Assembly: GCF_937616625.2 (NCBI RefSeq)
Contig: NC_065576.1
Coordinates: forward strand, 37,412,628-37,476,627
Reading direction: 5' to 3'
DNA from: Mercurialis annua
Lineage: Eukaryota > Streptophyta > Magnoliopsida > Malpighiales > Euphorbiaceae
Length of the DNA stretch: 64,000 nt
Part shown: positions 24,001 through 36,181 of the stretch, piece after piece
How positions within the stretch are numbered: the stretch's first letter is position 1
Layout of the letters: each line of letters opens with the position of its first letter
Made by a program: the position numbers and the translations under genes
The notes under the pieces: model-generated
What the model was told of the DNA's origin: nothing
Database searches by the model: none
What the model saw: the letters and a program-made list of their open reading frames with translations, nothing else

Positions 24001-26640
24001 GGAAGGATTTGATCATTACTCCACTTTCAAAGGAAAGAAGATATTTTCAACTTGATCATCACTCAAGTTTTATATGGAAGGATGATATCTTTGGCTTGAA
24101 CTCCACTCCAAGTGACTCTATAAATAGACCCCATTTGTATAGAGAAAGAGAGACTTGTACAGATACCACTTAGTGTAGACTTAGGCTTAGACACCAAAAA
24201 TACTCTTTTAGTATAGATTATTTCTATCTTTTATTTCTCATGTACTCAAGGTATAACTTATCCATTGTTATAATTCATATGACAATGGGTAACTAAACCT
24301 TTCGTCTGAGGGTTGATATGAACGTTTATTTATATAATTGATTGACCGTGGATATTTTGGTGATTTATTGTGTTTCGGTTATTGAACTTAATGCTTGGAT
24401 TAAATTGAGAAATTGATTCATGATGCATTTTTAGTTAACTAATTGAGAAATTGTTAATTAAATAAACTTAAGTAATCGGAAATTTAAAGGATAACGCCAC
24501 GAGAGTGGGTTGGAATTTAAGTAATCTTGAGTTTGCTTCATAATCACAAATTAGTTGGTTAATTGGTTTTTAATAACATGAGAGTGAGTTAATTATCGAC
24601 TAATTAATAGGTCTTAAAATTTGGTGTTTATTAATATTCTTTATGCTTGAATGTTTTTTATCTATTCATTCATCGCCCTATGTTTTAATTATTGACTCGA
24701 GAGAGCTTAGTTAAAATAGATCAGCTAATCAACAACGTATGAATTAATAACAAGAGAGTGAGTCAATGAATACGTTTTCTTAAGAGTTTTCTTAATAAAT
24801 ATCATTTAATCATTTGACTAGGTTCATTATAACACGAGAGTGAGTAATTTGCCTATTAATTGGTTATTGTTTATTTTTATCTATAGTAACTCGAGAGAGA
24901 GTTATAGGTGCTTTAGACTAGTCTGAACTATAATTTTGGCAATACAACTTAGTTGTGATTATTTCGGTCTTTGAGGCTCGAGAGAGCGAGATTCGATGTT
25001 TTAGAATAGCTCGATTCTAGATAATCACCAAGATATTCATTGTTCATGATTTTATATTCTTATTCGGAATTATAACCCCTTTAACCTTTTATTCTTATTA
25101 TTTCCAAAAATTATCTTTTAAATCATTTTTAAATTTATTGATTTTAGTTACTTAATTTATTTGTTAACTAGTTACTTTTAATTATTTTGGTCACAAATTC
25201 TCAAATCATTTTCGCAGCTAACCGGTCAAAAGAATTCTCAAAATTAGTCGTTAAATCCATTGTCTCTGTGGGATCGATATCCGTACTTCCAGATTATTAT
25301 ACTTGCGCGATACCGTCACTTGCGTTTTAGCATCAACACTCCCGCAGGTCGGTTAATCCTTATTAAGTCTGTCTTGAGTAGTTTATCGGTCTATTACATG
25401 GGTTCGTTATTTGCTCATGCTTGGGTGATTATTTGCCTAGAGAAATATATGTGTGAATTTCTTTGAAATGGAGTTGTAGATGGAAACTATTTCGGCAAAG
25501 TGGCATGGAGGGATGTTTGTTCTCCTTTTACTAATGGTGGTCTTAGTATTGTTCCTCTTCGTTCGAATAATAGATGTTTGTTATTCAAATGGATATGAAA
25601 AACGATGAATGCTCCTCGTGATTCTCTTTGGTTTTCAGTTGTTTATGCTAGTTGTGGTATTTCGTTTTGGTTTCAGCTTGAATCAGATGTCTCTTTACGT
25701 CTTTATTCTTTTTGGAAAGGGATTTTCACTTGTTGTTTGTCTTATAAAGATTCTTGGGATGTTTTTAAATCAAATGTTTCAGTTTCTTTGGATAATGGTT
25801 GTTGTCTGAGATTTTGGCGCGACAAATGGTTAGGAGATGTTGTGCTTTCTTCCTCCTTTCCCATCTTGTTTAGACTGTCAAGAAATTCAGAGATCACAGT
25901 TCAACAAGTTTTGGGTTATCGGCAGCGGTCTCATTCTTGTTTGAACATTATTTGGTCTCGTTCTCTGCGTGTGGGAGAATCTAAAGATTTGATTCGTCTT
26001 GAGATGTTAGTCAATTATGTCACTTTGAATAATTGCAAGCAAGATCAGTTTGTTTGGTTGAAGAAAGATATTTATTCGTCAGCTTTAATGGTGGTTTTAT
26101 CCCCGCCAGTTCATCAGCGAATTCAGCAGCTAGGGGTGGCAGATCCTGGTTTCTTCCGTTTTATTTGGAACACTAAGCTTCCTCCTCGTATTCAATTTTT
26201 TTGTGGTTATTGACTAGGGACCGGATCTCTTCTAATATGTCCTTGGTTAGGAGAGGTCTTCTTCCGTTAGATGAGGGTTTATGCTCCTTTTGCTTGGAGG
26301 ATGAGAAATCTACTCATATCGTTATTCATTGTCCATATGCTTGGAGTATTTGGTTTTGTTTATTAGTTCAAACAAACAGCTCTTGGGTTCCTCCTTTTCA
26401 TTTGGATCATTTTTTTTGCAGTGGTCTGTTCTCGTCAAAAAGAAATTCAAAAACCTTTGGACTTTGATTTGGTTCTTTGCAATTTGGAAATTTTGGAAGG
26501 CTAGGAATCAGAGGCAATTTCAAAATGAGCTTATTCTTCCGGAGAAGCTTTCGTTTATGATTATTAGTAAGGCAGTGATTTTCTACAAAGCATGAAATAA
26601 ATTTCACGATCGAACTACCAAAATAGAATAAAAAATCCGG
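21085..26640 (+). pseudogene. LINE copy 2 ORF2, interrupted and frameshifted
   Basis: It starts MSCSFNTISWNCRG and keeps scattered endonuclease blocks with several frame changes. The reverse transcriptase from about 22650 shows GFVKGRNIHDCHMI, GVRQGDP and the catalytic FADD at 23137-23148. The domain stops at 23451 where a solo LTR is inserted and resumes at 25339 with PAGRLILIKSV. The C-terminal zinc-binding motif reads CSFCLEDEKSTHIVIHC (about 26284-26334). An in-frame TGA lies near 26594, and similarity to copy 1 ends by about 26640. Confidence 0.88.
23452..25338 (+). mobile_element. Solo LTR of a Gypsy element inside LINE copy 2
   Basis: A 1887-bp segment starting TGATAAGC and ending CATCAACA, flanked by CTCCA / CTCCC (4 of 5 matching). 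It splits the LINE reading frame exactly. It contains a TATA box CTATAAATAGACC (about 24118-24130). Its right end (GTGGGATCGATA...TTGCG) is homologous to the end of the LTR of the Athila-like element at 27613-35495. Its GGCCGG-rich start (23715-23765) lies where U3 should be. No second LTR or internal region remains, so it probably formed by LTR-LTR recombination. Confidence 0.85.
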
Positions 26641-27420
26641 GCTAAGAAGCCTCGTAGTCAGACTTAACATTGATTGAAACAGCTGTTGGAGAGAAAGCAC
26701 CAGTCAGACCTGCAAGCACCAGGTAGTACGCAGCGGCAATGTTCAATCAAAGCGTTCGCCGGTAACCAAAGCGTCTCTTATCGTAATGGCACTCTTCGGT
26801 CCATTAAACCAACTCCAACCAAGAGTTGGTTCTTAACCAAGGATGTCGATAGCTAATATTCTAGACTCTAAAGAAGCAATTGGAGTTCTTTTGTAAACTC
26901 CTTCAATTGCAGTGGAAGTTTTAGTTGCTTTCCTTATTCCAGATAGGAGCACGACCAATTAATGTTGGAATAAAAATTCTTTCTAACATCATCCCATTTC
27001 GGGGACTCATAGACGCGCAAACTTCAACTCTTCGCTATAAAAGACTCCAATGAATTTACCTATAGGAAAGATGATGTGCCTTTTTTTAAGGGAGGCAAGC
27101 AAGATACCACCATCACCAATGAAACTTCTTTTTCCGGAGCAGCAACTGAAAGAGAAAAGATAGGGTATGCCTGAAAACCTTCACAAACACTTTTTTGATT
27201 ATGGATCCATTACCAGAAATTCAATGCAGCGTCACACGTTTTCCAGGTCCGAAGGGATCCAGTGCCCAACTACCGACTCGGTAGTGAATCACCTACTAAA
27301 AAAAGAGACAGGTTAGAATATGCTCGACTAAAAGGTACGTAGTTGCTCGAACGAAGTGAGAGGAACTGAAAGTGTCGACTGAAAGGAGAGATTCGGATTT
27401 TCCTTATTCTTGCACTGATG
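26641..27420. other. Foreign block in LINE copy 2, possibly organellar DNA
   Basis: This block has no counterpart in LINE copy 1 and is clearly higher in GC than the flanks. Phrases such as CTCGAACGAAGTGAGAGG and CATTTCGGGGACTCATAGACG look to me like plant mitochondrial intergenic DNA. No organellar gene was recognised. The native LINE 3' end resumes by about 27440, where GGCTATGCTAATATATTGA parallels the 3' end of copy 1. Confidence 0.4.
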
Positions 27421-27612
27421 TTGTTAGAAATTTATATTTGATTTGTAATCAAACATGATTTTGTTTATTTTATGCCTCCACGTCTTGTGGCTATGCTAAT
27501 ATATTGATTTTTTTTATCAAAAAAAAAAAGTAATACTTCAATTCTTATTTTATTAGAAAAATAGTTCTCTATATAATAAATGTATGTCTATTTTTTATTA
27601 TTTACGAATCGG

Positions 27613-29206
27613 TGTTGGCAAATAATCGCAAGTGTACGATATCGCTCAAGTAATATAACTTGGAAGACCAAGTATCGATCCCACAAGGAACAATGAACTA
27701 AACAACTAATTTCTAATATTCTTTAATTGGCTAGTAGGAAAATAAATGGATTTGTGTAAACTAATTATAATCTAAAGTGAATTAACTCAAGTAATTAGAC
27801 TAAAAATTTGAAATCAAACAAATAAATTGAAGTTTAAACAATAATGGTAAAAAGCTCAAGGATTGATAATTCCAAATAAACTAGTAGAAGAATGGATCAA
27901 AATTTATCTAGCGATTTTATTATGAATCGAGCTATTCTAATGCACCGAATCCCGCTCTCTCAAGCCTCAAAGATTCAAATAAAATCACAACCTAATTAGC
28001 TAATCAATTATTAACTTGCTCTCACAATATTAAAACTGAATTAAATAACTAAATTGTAATTATGAAGCAAACTCAACGACTACCTAAATTCCAACCCGCT
28101 CTCACGGCGTTTTCCTCTAAGTTTTTAATTACATATGTCTATTTAATTAACAATCTCTCAATTAGTTAATTAAACACAAAATCATGAACTAAGTGATCAA
28201 ATTAATTCAAGCATTAATCTTAGTAATTAAAACACAATTTTACTCACTTAATAAATCCTAATCCAATTCGAAAACTAATCTAAGTGTTCATATCAATCCC
28301 CGAACAAAGGATTTAGTTACACATGCTTAAGCTTAAATTAAACAAAGAAGAAGATGAAGAATTAAAACATAATTAGAACAATAAATACCGGAGTTGTCAA
28401 TTTCGGAAGAATCGTCTAGATTAAACTTGAAATCTTCACAATCGTTCTTTGCAGAAACTAATAATAAACTACTTATAAACTGCTGAGAAACAGAAGCTAA
28501 AACGCTATTTTAAGAGAACGAAAATAAAACTAATGTCTTCTAATTATTAAAACTAGTCTATTACAAGGTCTTTATATAGAGGAGGAAGTTCTGGAATCTT
28601 CTATCGATTGACGAATCAAATTTGAAATAGGAGTTTCGGTTGGAGTCGTAAAAGGAGATTAAGTCCAAGTCCAATTCTGATTAGACAAATTTCAACTCTT
28701 TCTCGTTCGTACCTCTCTTTCCCGTTCGGGAATTAAGCCAAAATCACAAGGTTCTCGTTCGTGAATCTCTTTCCCGTTCGAAAAAACCTTGACCGAGGGA
28801 AAATTCTCGTTTGCCCATCCTTGGTTTCGAACGTACCTTCACCTTTTCACTTGGGTCTCGTTCGAGAATGGCTTTCTCGTTCGAGACTCAAGCCATTTCT
28901 TCATGGTTCCCGTTCGAGAATAGTGTTTTTCGAACGGGAACAGCTCTTTACTGCACAAGTTTCGTTCGAGACTTCATAATCCTTTCCTTTACGACGTTAA
29001 TTCCTTCATCCGCAAGCTACGCTTTTACTCCAACGCTTAATCCACCATAAATTAGCTTTAAATACTCGATTTTCACCTTATTTCTACTGAAACATTAAAA
29101 AACACCATCAAACATAAAAATGCCAAATAATGTATAAAATTATTACTAAACGTGATAAAAACCGAGTAAAATCGACCCTAATTATAGGAGTAAAATACTC
29201 CTATCA
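27613..29206 (-). repeat. 3' LTR of the Athila-like element
   Basis: On the minus strand it begins TGATAGGAG at 29206 and ends TTGCCAACA at 27613. The TATA box TATATAAA is at about 28571-28579. U3 (28580-29206) carries the TTCGTTCGA cluster at about 28700-28970. The leading CGAGAGCGGG-type stretch at 27950-28110 is also seen in the solo LTR at 23452. Confidence 0.95.
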
Positions 29207-29221
29207 AACCTCCTCACACTT
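29207..29221 (-). promoter_or_regulatory. Polypurine tract
   Basis: AAGTGTGAGGAGGTT on the minus strand directly abuts the 3' LTR, where plus-strand DNA synthesis is primed. Confidence 0.7.
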
Positions 29222-30917
29222 AACCTTTGCTTGTCCTCAAGCAAGAAATAAATCTTACTCTATAAAATATGTTAGAAATCCTTAGCATATAACTTAACAA
29301 TAAATCAATCAAAGAAATCCCCCAACCTATGAACAATATGAACAATCAAAACTTCTAAACCCGACAACTAAATAATGATGCAATCAAATAACAATAATAA
29401 TTTATGACATAATTCAATATAACAAAGGTTACTAACTCATTAGTACAAGGTCAAATTGAATCACACTTCAAGTTTCACTATCACTTGCGGGACATGGAAA
29501 ATAATCAATTTCTCACTCAGGCAAATCATAGCACAAGTTAGTAAAAACTAAGCTAATGGCATCAATATATCAACAAATAGGGTATATATCAAAGAAAAAA
29601 CTCACAATTGAAAACATGAATACTCACCATAAGCTTGCTCATAGTCCCGGACTCCGCTACTTGATTCGGTAATCAACAAAAATCATATGGTCTTTTATTG
29701 GGGTTGTAACGTGGCTAAGGTAAAGGGTAGGTAAAAGGATAAAACAAAAGCTAATTATCAACTTAATACACTATTAATTACTACTATTAACTTCTAGGTT
29801 GATCTAACTCCGGTTTTGCGTTTATGTGAACTTTTAACTTTCTTTTCTTTTTGAAATACGCTTTTCTTATTGCTTTTTACAATCTCAGATTTTTTTTTTT
29901 CCAGATTTTGAAGCTTTTACTTGCAAATTTCTATCTTTTTTTTTTCTTTTTCAATCTTTTTTCAAGGCGTAACTTTATCTTTTAAGCACAATGTAGTTGA
30001 CTTTCTCTTTTCACTAATCTTGAGTTATTAATCACCTATATTCATCATAATCATAACAAATAATATATCAAGTCGATAAGGTAAACAAAAGAGGTAAAAC
30101 ATAGAACGGTAAATGGTAAAATGCGGTAAAAACAATAAAAAGGTTTAAGGCTCAAATTGGTGTAATCTAAGGGATAAAGGGTAGTCTATTTAAGTGGTCT
30201 AAAATAAAGGTTATACCTAATTGCCATAATCATTTAATTGTTGAAAACTCAATCGTGTAACTTTAAACGGACACCGAGCAAGTTCTAGGAATAAAACACG
30301 AAATCAACACTCACAACAAGGAAATTAAGCTCAAAACTCTCAAAAGTGTGTAGTGTTATGCCATGAACTCAATTCCTATAAAAATTATGCTACTTATGTC
30401 AAAAGTTTAAAAACGACTATACAAATAAACAATCGACATGTCATGAATCCGCATCAAGTTATTCAATTATGTTTCAACGATTTGAACAAGTCTAAATTTT
30501 GAATTCATCCTTATTTCATCGGATTATGTCAACGAATTATTAAGTCATTAAGCAAGCATCGCTTATCAATTGTCGAATTAAGAAATCGCATTCATATATT
30601 CATCGATTCGGGGAAATCTAAGATTGACAAATTAATTAAGATACACACCAAATCAACTAACACTTTCATAATTAAAAGACAAAGATTTAATGCGATACAA
30701 GCCTTTGAAAATAGACTACATTAATACCCTAAAACTGAAAATAAACTACCTAATAACGCTGAAAATAAAGATAAATCACCGAAAATAACCCAAACGAAAG
30801 ATAAAATTTTCTTCCCCCCTCCTCACACTATTTCTAGCTATGTCCCCAAAGCTAAGAAATAAGAAAAATAAAAACAGAAAATTAACGGAGTTTGGGTTTA
30901 GAAAAACAAATCTCGCT
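29222..30917 (-). other. Non-coding 3' internal region of the Athila-like element
   Basis: No supported reading frame. It contains T-rich tracts around 29890-29945. Athila-type elements usually have a long untranslated stretch between the last reading frame and the 3' LTR. Confidence 0.6.
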
Positions 30918-31262
30918 CTAGTCAAAGGCCGGTGGATCCGGTGATGGTTCCGGTGATGGATAACGCTCTCCGCCGGCGGCATTAAAATAACCCCGAAGAA
31001 AATCCTCTTGCCGATTAAGCCGTGCCCGCATTCGATCTTGCCTCCATTGAAGTTGTGCAAGACCAACATGTTGTTCACGTCGGATATCTTCAAGTAATTT
31101 TTGGTTAGTTTCCCAACCAACCCGCTTTTGCTCCCATCCGGTCCGGTTTTGTTCAACCAACTCAGAAAACCGTTGATCAAACCCGGAAATATTAGCCGCC
31201 TCTCCGGCTTGAGAAGTTCCCGCGGGTTCCTTCCCCGCTCGTCTTCCTACACTTCCTTCCAC
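30918..31262 (-). pseudogene. C-terminal remnant of the element's third (env-position) ORF
   Basis: A 114-residue frame rich in Gln, Arg and Glu, probably coiled-coil, around RFSELVEQNRTGWEQKRVGW. It ends Pro-rich (PSPEPSPDPPAFD). I recall similar Gln/Trp-rich tails near the 3' end of Athila-like elements, in the extra ORF after pol. Only the tail remains and its function is unknown. It lies just after the protease remnant because everything between has been deleted. Confidence 0.5.
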
Positions 31263-31395
31263 GTCTCCTCCTTCTTCTTCCGCTCTCTCTTCTAATCAAA
31301 TTTTCGGCTTTCGGCTCATCTTCTTTGGAATATTCTTCCCCGGAAGTTGCTTGTGTCTCCTCGGAATGGAATATGACTTTTGAAACCGGGAAAAG

Positions 31396-33734
31396 TTATT
31401 CCACGATTCCATCAATCATATCCAATTTCATGCATTCCACCTCCTCAAAAGTGTTGCGCATAATCCTTTTCATATCAAACTCTACTTTGTCATCATCGAT
31501 ACGCAAAGTGAGTCGTCCGGCGTGCACATCTATCAATGCCCTCCCCGTGTTCATGAAAGGACGCCCAAGAATCATAGGGCATGTTTTATCCGCCGCATAG
31601 TCAAGTACGACAAAATCCACCGGAAAGATGAATTTGTCTACTTTGACTAGAACATCTTCTACCACTCCGTATGGCTTTTTTAGGGAGTGGTCTGCCAATT
31701 GAAGCATCATTGATGTTTGCTTCAAAGTTTGATCACCAAAAATATCCCTGAAAAGAAACAAAGGCATTAGATTGATACTTGCCCCTAAATCACATAGACA
31801 ATTAATTGAATTTAAATCGCCTATTTTGCATGGAATTGTAAAACTCCATGGGTCCTTAAGCTTGGTGGGCAAGTCACTAAGGATGAGTGAGCTACAATTT
31901 TCCGTTAGGGAAATTGTGCCTTTGTCGTCCCAACTCCTTTTCTTCGTTATGATTTCTTTGAGGAACTTCGCCTATTGAGGCATCTCACGCAAAGCATCCG
32001 CAAAGCTTATATTGATTTGGAGTTTCTTAAAAATTTCCAGAAATTTATGGAATTTTTGGTTATCCGGCGTCTTCTTCAATCGTCCCGGGAAAGGGACCTT
32101 CGGCACAAATGGAGGAGGAGGTGGCAGTTTTACATATGGAAGTTCGGTTACTTCCTCCTCATTTGTTCCCGTTGTTAGATCGATCGCTTTCTCTTTACTT
32201 GCATGTGGATCATCAAGTTCTTTCCCGCTTCGGAGTTCAATGGCTTTGACTTGCTCCCTTGGATTTGACTCTGTTGTAGACGGTAAACCCCCTTGAGCTC
32301 TATTTTGAAGCGAGATGGCAAGTTGAGAAATTTGAGTCTCGAGATGGTGATTGACGGAAGCTTGGTTCTTAAAACCGGTTCTAACTTCCTCAATAAGCTT
32401 GTCAATTTTGCTCCCCTCATCCGTATTCCGATTTTGAAAACCGGGTGGGGGTTGTGATCGGTAGTTGTTGAAGTTGCCTTGGTTTTGTGGACCACGGTTT
32501 CCTCCTTGAAAATTTGCTCTTCCCATATTTGGGTTGGCATTGGCTTGACCCGAATTTTCCCTCCACGAAAAGTTAGGATGATTCCTCCACCCCGGATTAT
32601 AGGTGTTGGAATATGGGTCATTGCCTTGCCTTTGCCCATTGACATAGTTGACTTGCTCATTTGAGTTTTGATGTAGGACGGGGCAATCCATTCCCGAATG
32701 ATCATGCCCATCACAAGTCTCGCAACCCATTTGAACTACCGCAAGTTGAGCATTCCTTTGATTTGCTTGTTGTTTGTACATCTCGAGTTGTGCTAGAAGT
32801 GTCGCATTCTTCGCTTTCATTGCTTCAAATTCTTGGGTTTGCTCGAGGGTCATTATACCCTTTTGAGGTGGTTGCCTCAACCGCTCGGTTGACCAAGAAC
32901 AACTATTTGTAGCGAGTTCCTCTAGCAAGTTATTGGCCTCATCATAAGTTTTCTTCATAAGTGATCCTCCCGATGCCGCATCAATCGTTGCCCGTGTACC
33001 CTCATTGGTACCATTGTAGAAAATAGAGACAAGATGCTCCCTCCCTAGATGATGATGCGGACAATTTCTTTGAAGCTCTTTGAAGCGTTCCCAAGCTTGG
33101 TATAGAGATTCACCATGTAATTGGAGAAAATCTATAATTTCCTTGGTCATCCTCGCGGTCTTACCCATAGATAAATACTTATTGAGAAAAGCTTGTGCCA
33201 ATTGCTTCCATGTTGTGATTGAGGTGCTTGGAAGTGATTGAATCCAATTCCTCGCCTTATCCCTCAAAGAGAAAGGAAAAAGACGAAGCTTGATTTGATC
33301 CTCCGTCACATTATGGATTTTGAATGTGTTGCATACCTCCGTGAATTTTGAAAGATGGGCGTTTGGATCCTCGCGTTCCAACCCATAAAATTGGCAACGA
33401 CTCTCAAGCAGTTGAATCGTTCCCGGCTTGATTTCAAAATTGTTAGCGAGGATAGGAGGTGCAAAACATCCATAGTTGGCGTTGTCCACGTTGGTAAGAA
33501 GAATTCACCCAAGGTACGTCTTACGGGAAGAGGGGCAACCCTCTCGTTTGGCCTATTAAGAGCTAGGCCATCATGTGGTGGTGGTGGAACAATCCCCTCG
33601 TGATTCAACGGAGGGTTACGGTCGTCCTCCATTGTTTTGGATTTCCGCGCTGTTTTTCGGATACTTCTTTCGAAGGATGTTAAATCTGACTGAAACGGTT
33701 CTAGCGGTTTTCTGGCACGTCGTGTATTAGGCAT
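31396..33734 (-). pseudogene. gag-protease region of the Athila-like element, broken
   Basis: The capsid/nucleocapsid region runs from Met at 33734. A one-base frameshift near 33500 separates an Arg/Pro-rich N-terminus from the main gag frame (33489-31972). Gag contains a retrotransposon_gag-type core (ARNWIQSLP, LFPFSLRDKARNW) and a zinc knuckle CETCDGHDHSGMDC with CX2CX4HX4C spacing. A TAG at 31972-31974 ends gag. The same frame continues into an aspartic protease with the catalytic-type CDLGAS and ends at 31396. Reverse transcriptase is missing. Gag packages element RNA and protease matures the polyprotein in the family. Confidence 0.9.
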
Positions 33735-33878
33735 ACACTAACAAAAACTCCTGCGTAAACACAAACAAGAAAACCAACGTAAAATCCAAGAATCACAAAG
33801 TATAAAAATAACTAAAATTAAATAAAACTAACTCAATCTAAGAATAAGATACTTTTAATTAATTTAATCGCAATTTCT

Positions 33879-33895
33879 CCCCGGCAACGGCGCCA
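33879..33895 (-). promoter_or_regulatory. Primer-binding site, tRNA-Asp
   Basis: TGGCGCCGTTGCCGGGG on the minus strand lies seven bases inside the 5' LTR. It is complementary to the 3' end of plant tRNA-Asp, as is usual for Athila-type elements. Confidence 0.92.
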
Positions 33896-33901
33896 AAAAC
33901 T

Positions 33902-35495
33902 TGTTGGCAAATAATCGCAAGTGTACGATATCGCTCAAGTAATATAACTTGGAAGACCAAGTATCGATCCCACAAGGAACAATGAACTAAACAACTAATT
34001 TATAATATTCTTTAATTGGCTAGTAGGAAAATAAATGGATTTGTGTAAACTAATTATAATCTAAAGTGAATTAACTCAAGTAATTAGACTAAAAATCTGA
34101 AATCAAACAAATAAATTGAAGTTTAAACAATAATGGTAAAAAGCTCAAGGATTGATAATTCCAAATAAACTAGTAGAAGAATGGATCAAAATTTATCTAG
34201 TGATTTTATTATGAATCGAGCTATTCTAATGCACCGAATCCCGCTCTCTCAAGCCTCAAAGATTCAAATAAAATCACAACCTAATTAGCTAATCAATTAT
34301 TAACTTGCTCTCACAATATTAAAACTGAATTAAATAACTAAATTGTAATTATGAAGCAAACTCAACGACTACCTAAATTCCAACCCGCTCTCACGGCGTT
34401 TTCCTCTAAGTTTTTAATTACCTATGTCTATTTAATTAACAATCTCTCAATTAGTTAATTAAACACAAAATCATGAACTAAGTGATCAAATTAATTCAAG
34501 CATTAATCTTAGTAATTAAAACACAATTTTACTCACTTAATAAATCCTAATCCAATTCGAAAACTAATCTAAGTGTTCATATCAATCCCCGAACAAAGGA
34601 TTTAGTTACACATGCTTAAGCTTAAATTAAACAAAGAAGAAGATGAAGAATTAAACATAATTAGAACAATAAATACCGGAGTTGTCAATTTCGGAAGAAT
34701 CGTCTAGATTAAACTTGAAATCTTCACAATCGTTCTTTGCAGAAACTAATAATAAACTACTTATAAACTGCTGAGAAACAGAAGCTAAAACGCTATTTTA
34801 AGAGAACGAAAATAAAACTAATGTCTTCTAATTATTAAAACTAGTCTATTACAAGGTCTTTATATAGAGGAGGAAGCTCTGGAATCTTCTAAATCGATTG
34901 ACGAATCAAATTTGAAATAGGAGTTTCGGTTGGAGTCGTAAAAGGAGATTAAGTCCAAGTCCAATTCTGATTAGACAAATTTCAACTCTTTCTCGTTCGT
35001 ACCTCTCTTTCCCGTTCGGGAATTAAGCCAAAATCACAAGGTTCTCGTTCGTGAATCTCTTTCCCGTTCGAAAAAACCTTGACCGAGGGAAAATTCTCGT
35101 TTGCCTATCCTTGGTTTCGAACGTACCTTCACCTTTTCACTTGGGTCTCGTTCGAGAATGGCTTTCTCGTTCGAGACTCAAGCCATTTCTTCATGGTTCC
35201 CGTTCGACAATAGTGTTTTTCGAACGGGAACAGCCCTTTACTGCACAAGTTTCGTTCGAGACTTCATAATCCTTCCCTTTACGACGTTAATTCCTTCGTC
35301 CGCAAGCTACGCTTTTACTCCAACGCTTAATCCACCATAAATTAGCTTTAAATACTCGATTTTCACCTTATTTCTACTGAAACATTAAAAAACACCATCA
35401 AACATAAAAATGCCAAATAATGTATAAAATTATTACTAAACGTGATAAAACCGAGTAAACTCGACCCTAATTATAGGAGTAAAATACTCCTATCA
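33902..35495 (-). repeat. 5' LTR of the Athila-like element
   Basis: Same length and nearly the same sequence as the 3' LTR. TATATAAA is at about 34859-34866 and the U3 TTCGTTCGA cluster at about 34990-35265. It drives transcription leftwards through gag. Confidence 0.95.
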
Positions 35496-35500
35496 ATCGG

Positions 35501-35979
35501 CCCTGAATATTTCCAATGAGTTTCTAAATGAACTTTTCGTTCATGTCGGAGTTAAAACAAAATTTAATAAACTATGATTAAAATTTTAAGACATATAATT
35601 ATAAAATATTTGAATAAAAAGAAATATAATAAAGATTTTATTTAATTATTTATAAAATTTAATAGCAAAATAACAAAGTTAAAATTTGAGATACTGTATT
35701 TTTAAATGTTTTATATTTAAACTTTTCTTTAAATTTTAATTAATATTATAAGTTAATAAAAATACAAATTGATTCTCATTCCTAGAAGTTTGCGAAATGT
35801 TCAAACCTAAACAAATCAAAAAAATTATTTTTTCAAAACATAACCAAAATCTTAAGGATTCACAACATTTCAAATCGAACTTGTTATTCAGTTTGATTAT
35901 TTCAGTTCAATTTACTGTAGAACTTAACTAAAATATATACAAAGCAGACTTAACTAAAAAATTAAAGTTATTTATAATA
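35501..35979. other. Short AT-rich spacer
   Basis: Original target DNA between the Athila-like element and the next LINE. No gene or repeat is seen. Confidence 0.6.
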
Positions 35980-36181
35980 TTTTTTTTCGGTCAAAAATCA
36001 AAGGGCACAAATATATTGCAAGGCTAAAAACAGCCACCAAACAAGGGAAACAACAACAAGATCCACAAACAGGGCGAGGCTAACAGACTAGCTCAGGCCA
36101 AAAAAAAGGGACCCTAAAGAAACACAAACCAGACAAGAGCCAAGCCTCAACAGCAAAGGCAAAACAGCAAAAACAGAAGAC

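Larger units (their letters stand above)
19460..27527 (+). mobile_element. L1-type LINE, copy 2, decayed, with two insertions
   Basis: Same family as the LINE at 1848-7223: ORF1 and ORF2 align along their length at protein level. It is flanked by AAGTAATACTTTAAT (19445-19459) and AAGTAATACTTCAAT (27528-27542), 14 of 15 matching, and ends in poly(A) at about 27519-27529. Many stops and frameshifts make it older than copy 1. A 1.9-kb solo LTR sits inside the reverse transcriptase, and an unrelated block of about 0.8 kb sits in the 3' part. Confidence 0.92.
27613..35495 (-). mobile_element. Athila-like Gypsy LTR retrotransposon, deletion derivative
   Basis: Two 1594-bp LTRs, a tRNA-Asp primer-binding site, a purine tract and a perfect 5-bp duplication ATCGG (27608-27612 and 35496-35500) make a structurally complete 7.9-kb element on the minus strand. 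The coding part holds gag and protease only; reverse transcriptase, RNase H and integrase are absent. The LTRs differ by roughly a dozen substitutions and three small indels by eye, under 1 percent, so insertion is recent. It must have moved with proteins from an intact relative. Confidence 0.95.

Noticed and set aside
28700..28970. Clustered short repeats as a CRISPR or tRNA cluster
   Set aside because: Short palindromic motifs at irregular spacing within LTR U3; no direct-repeat/spacer structure and no cloverleaf.
28761..29050. Two overlapping frames in the LTR (also 35051-35340)
   Set aside because: Present in both LTRs only because the LTRs are identical; they lie in U3 upstream of the TATA box and on the opposite strand to transcription.
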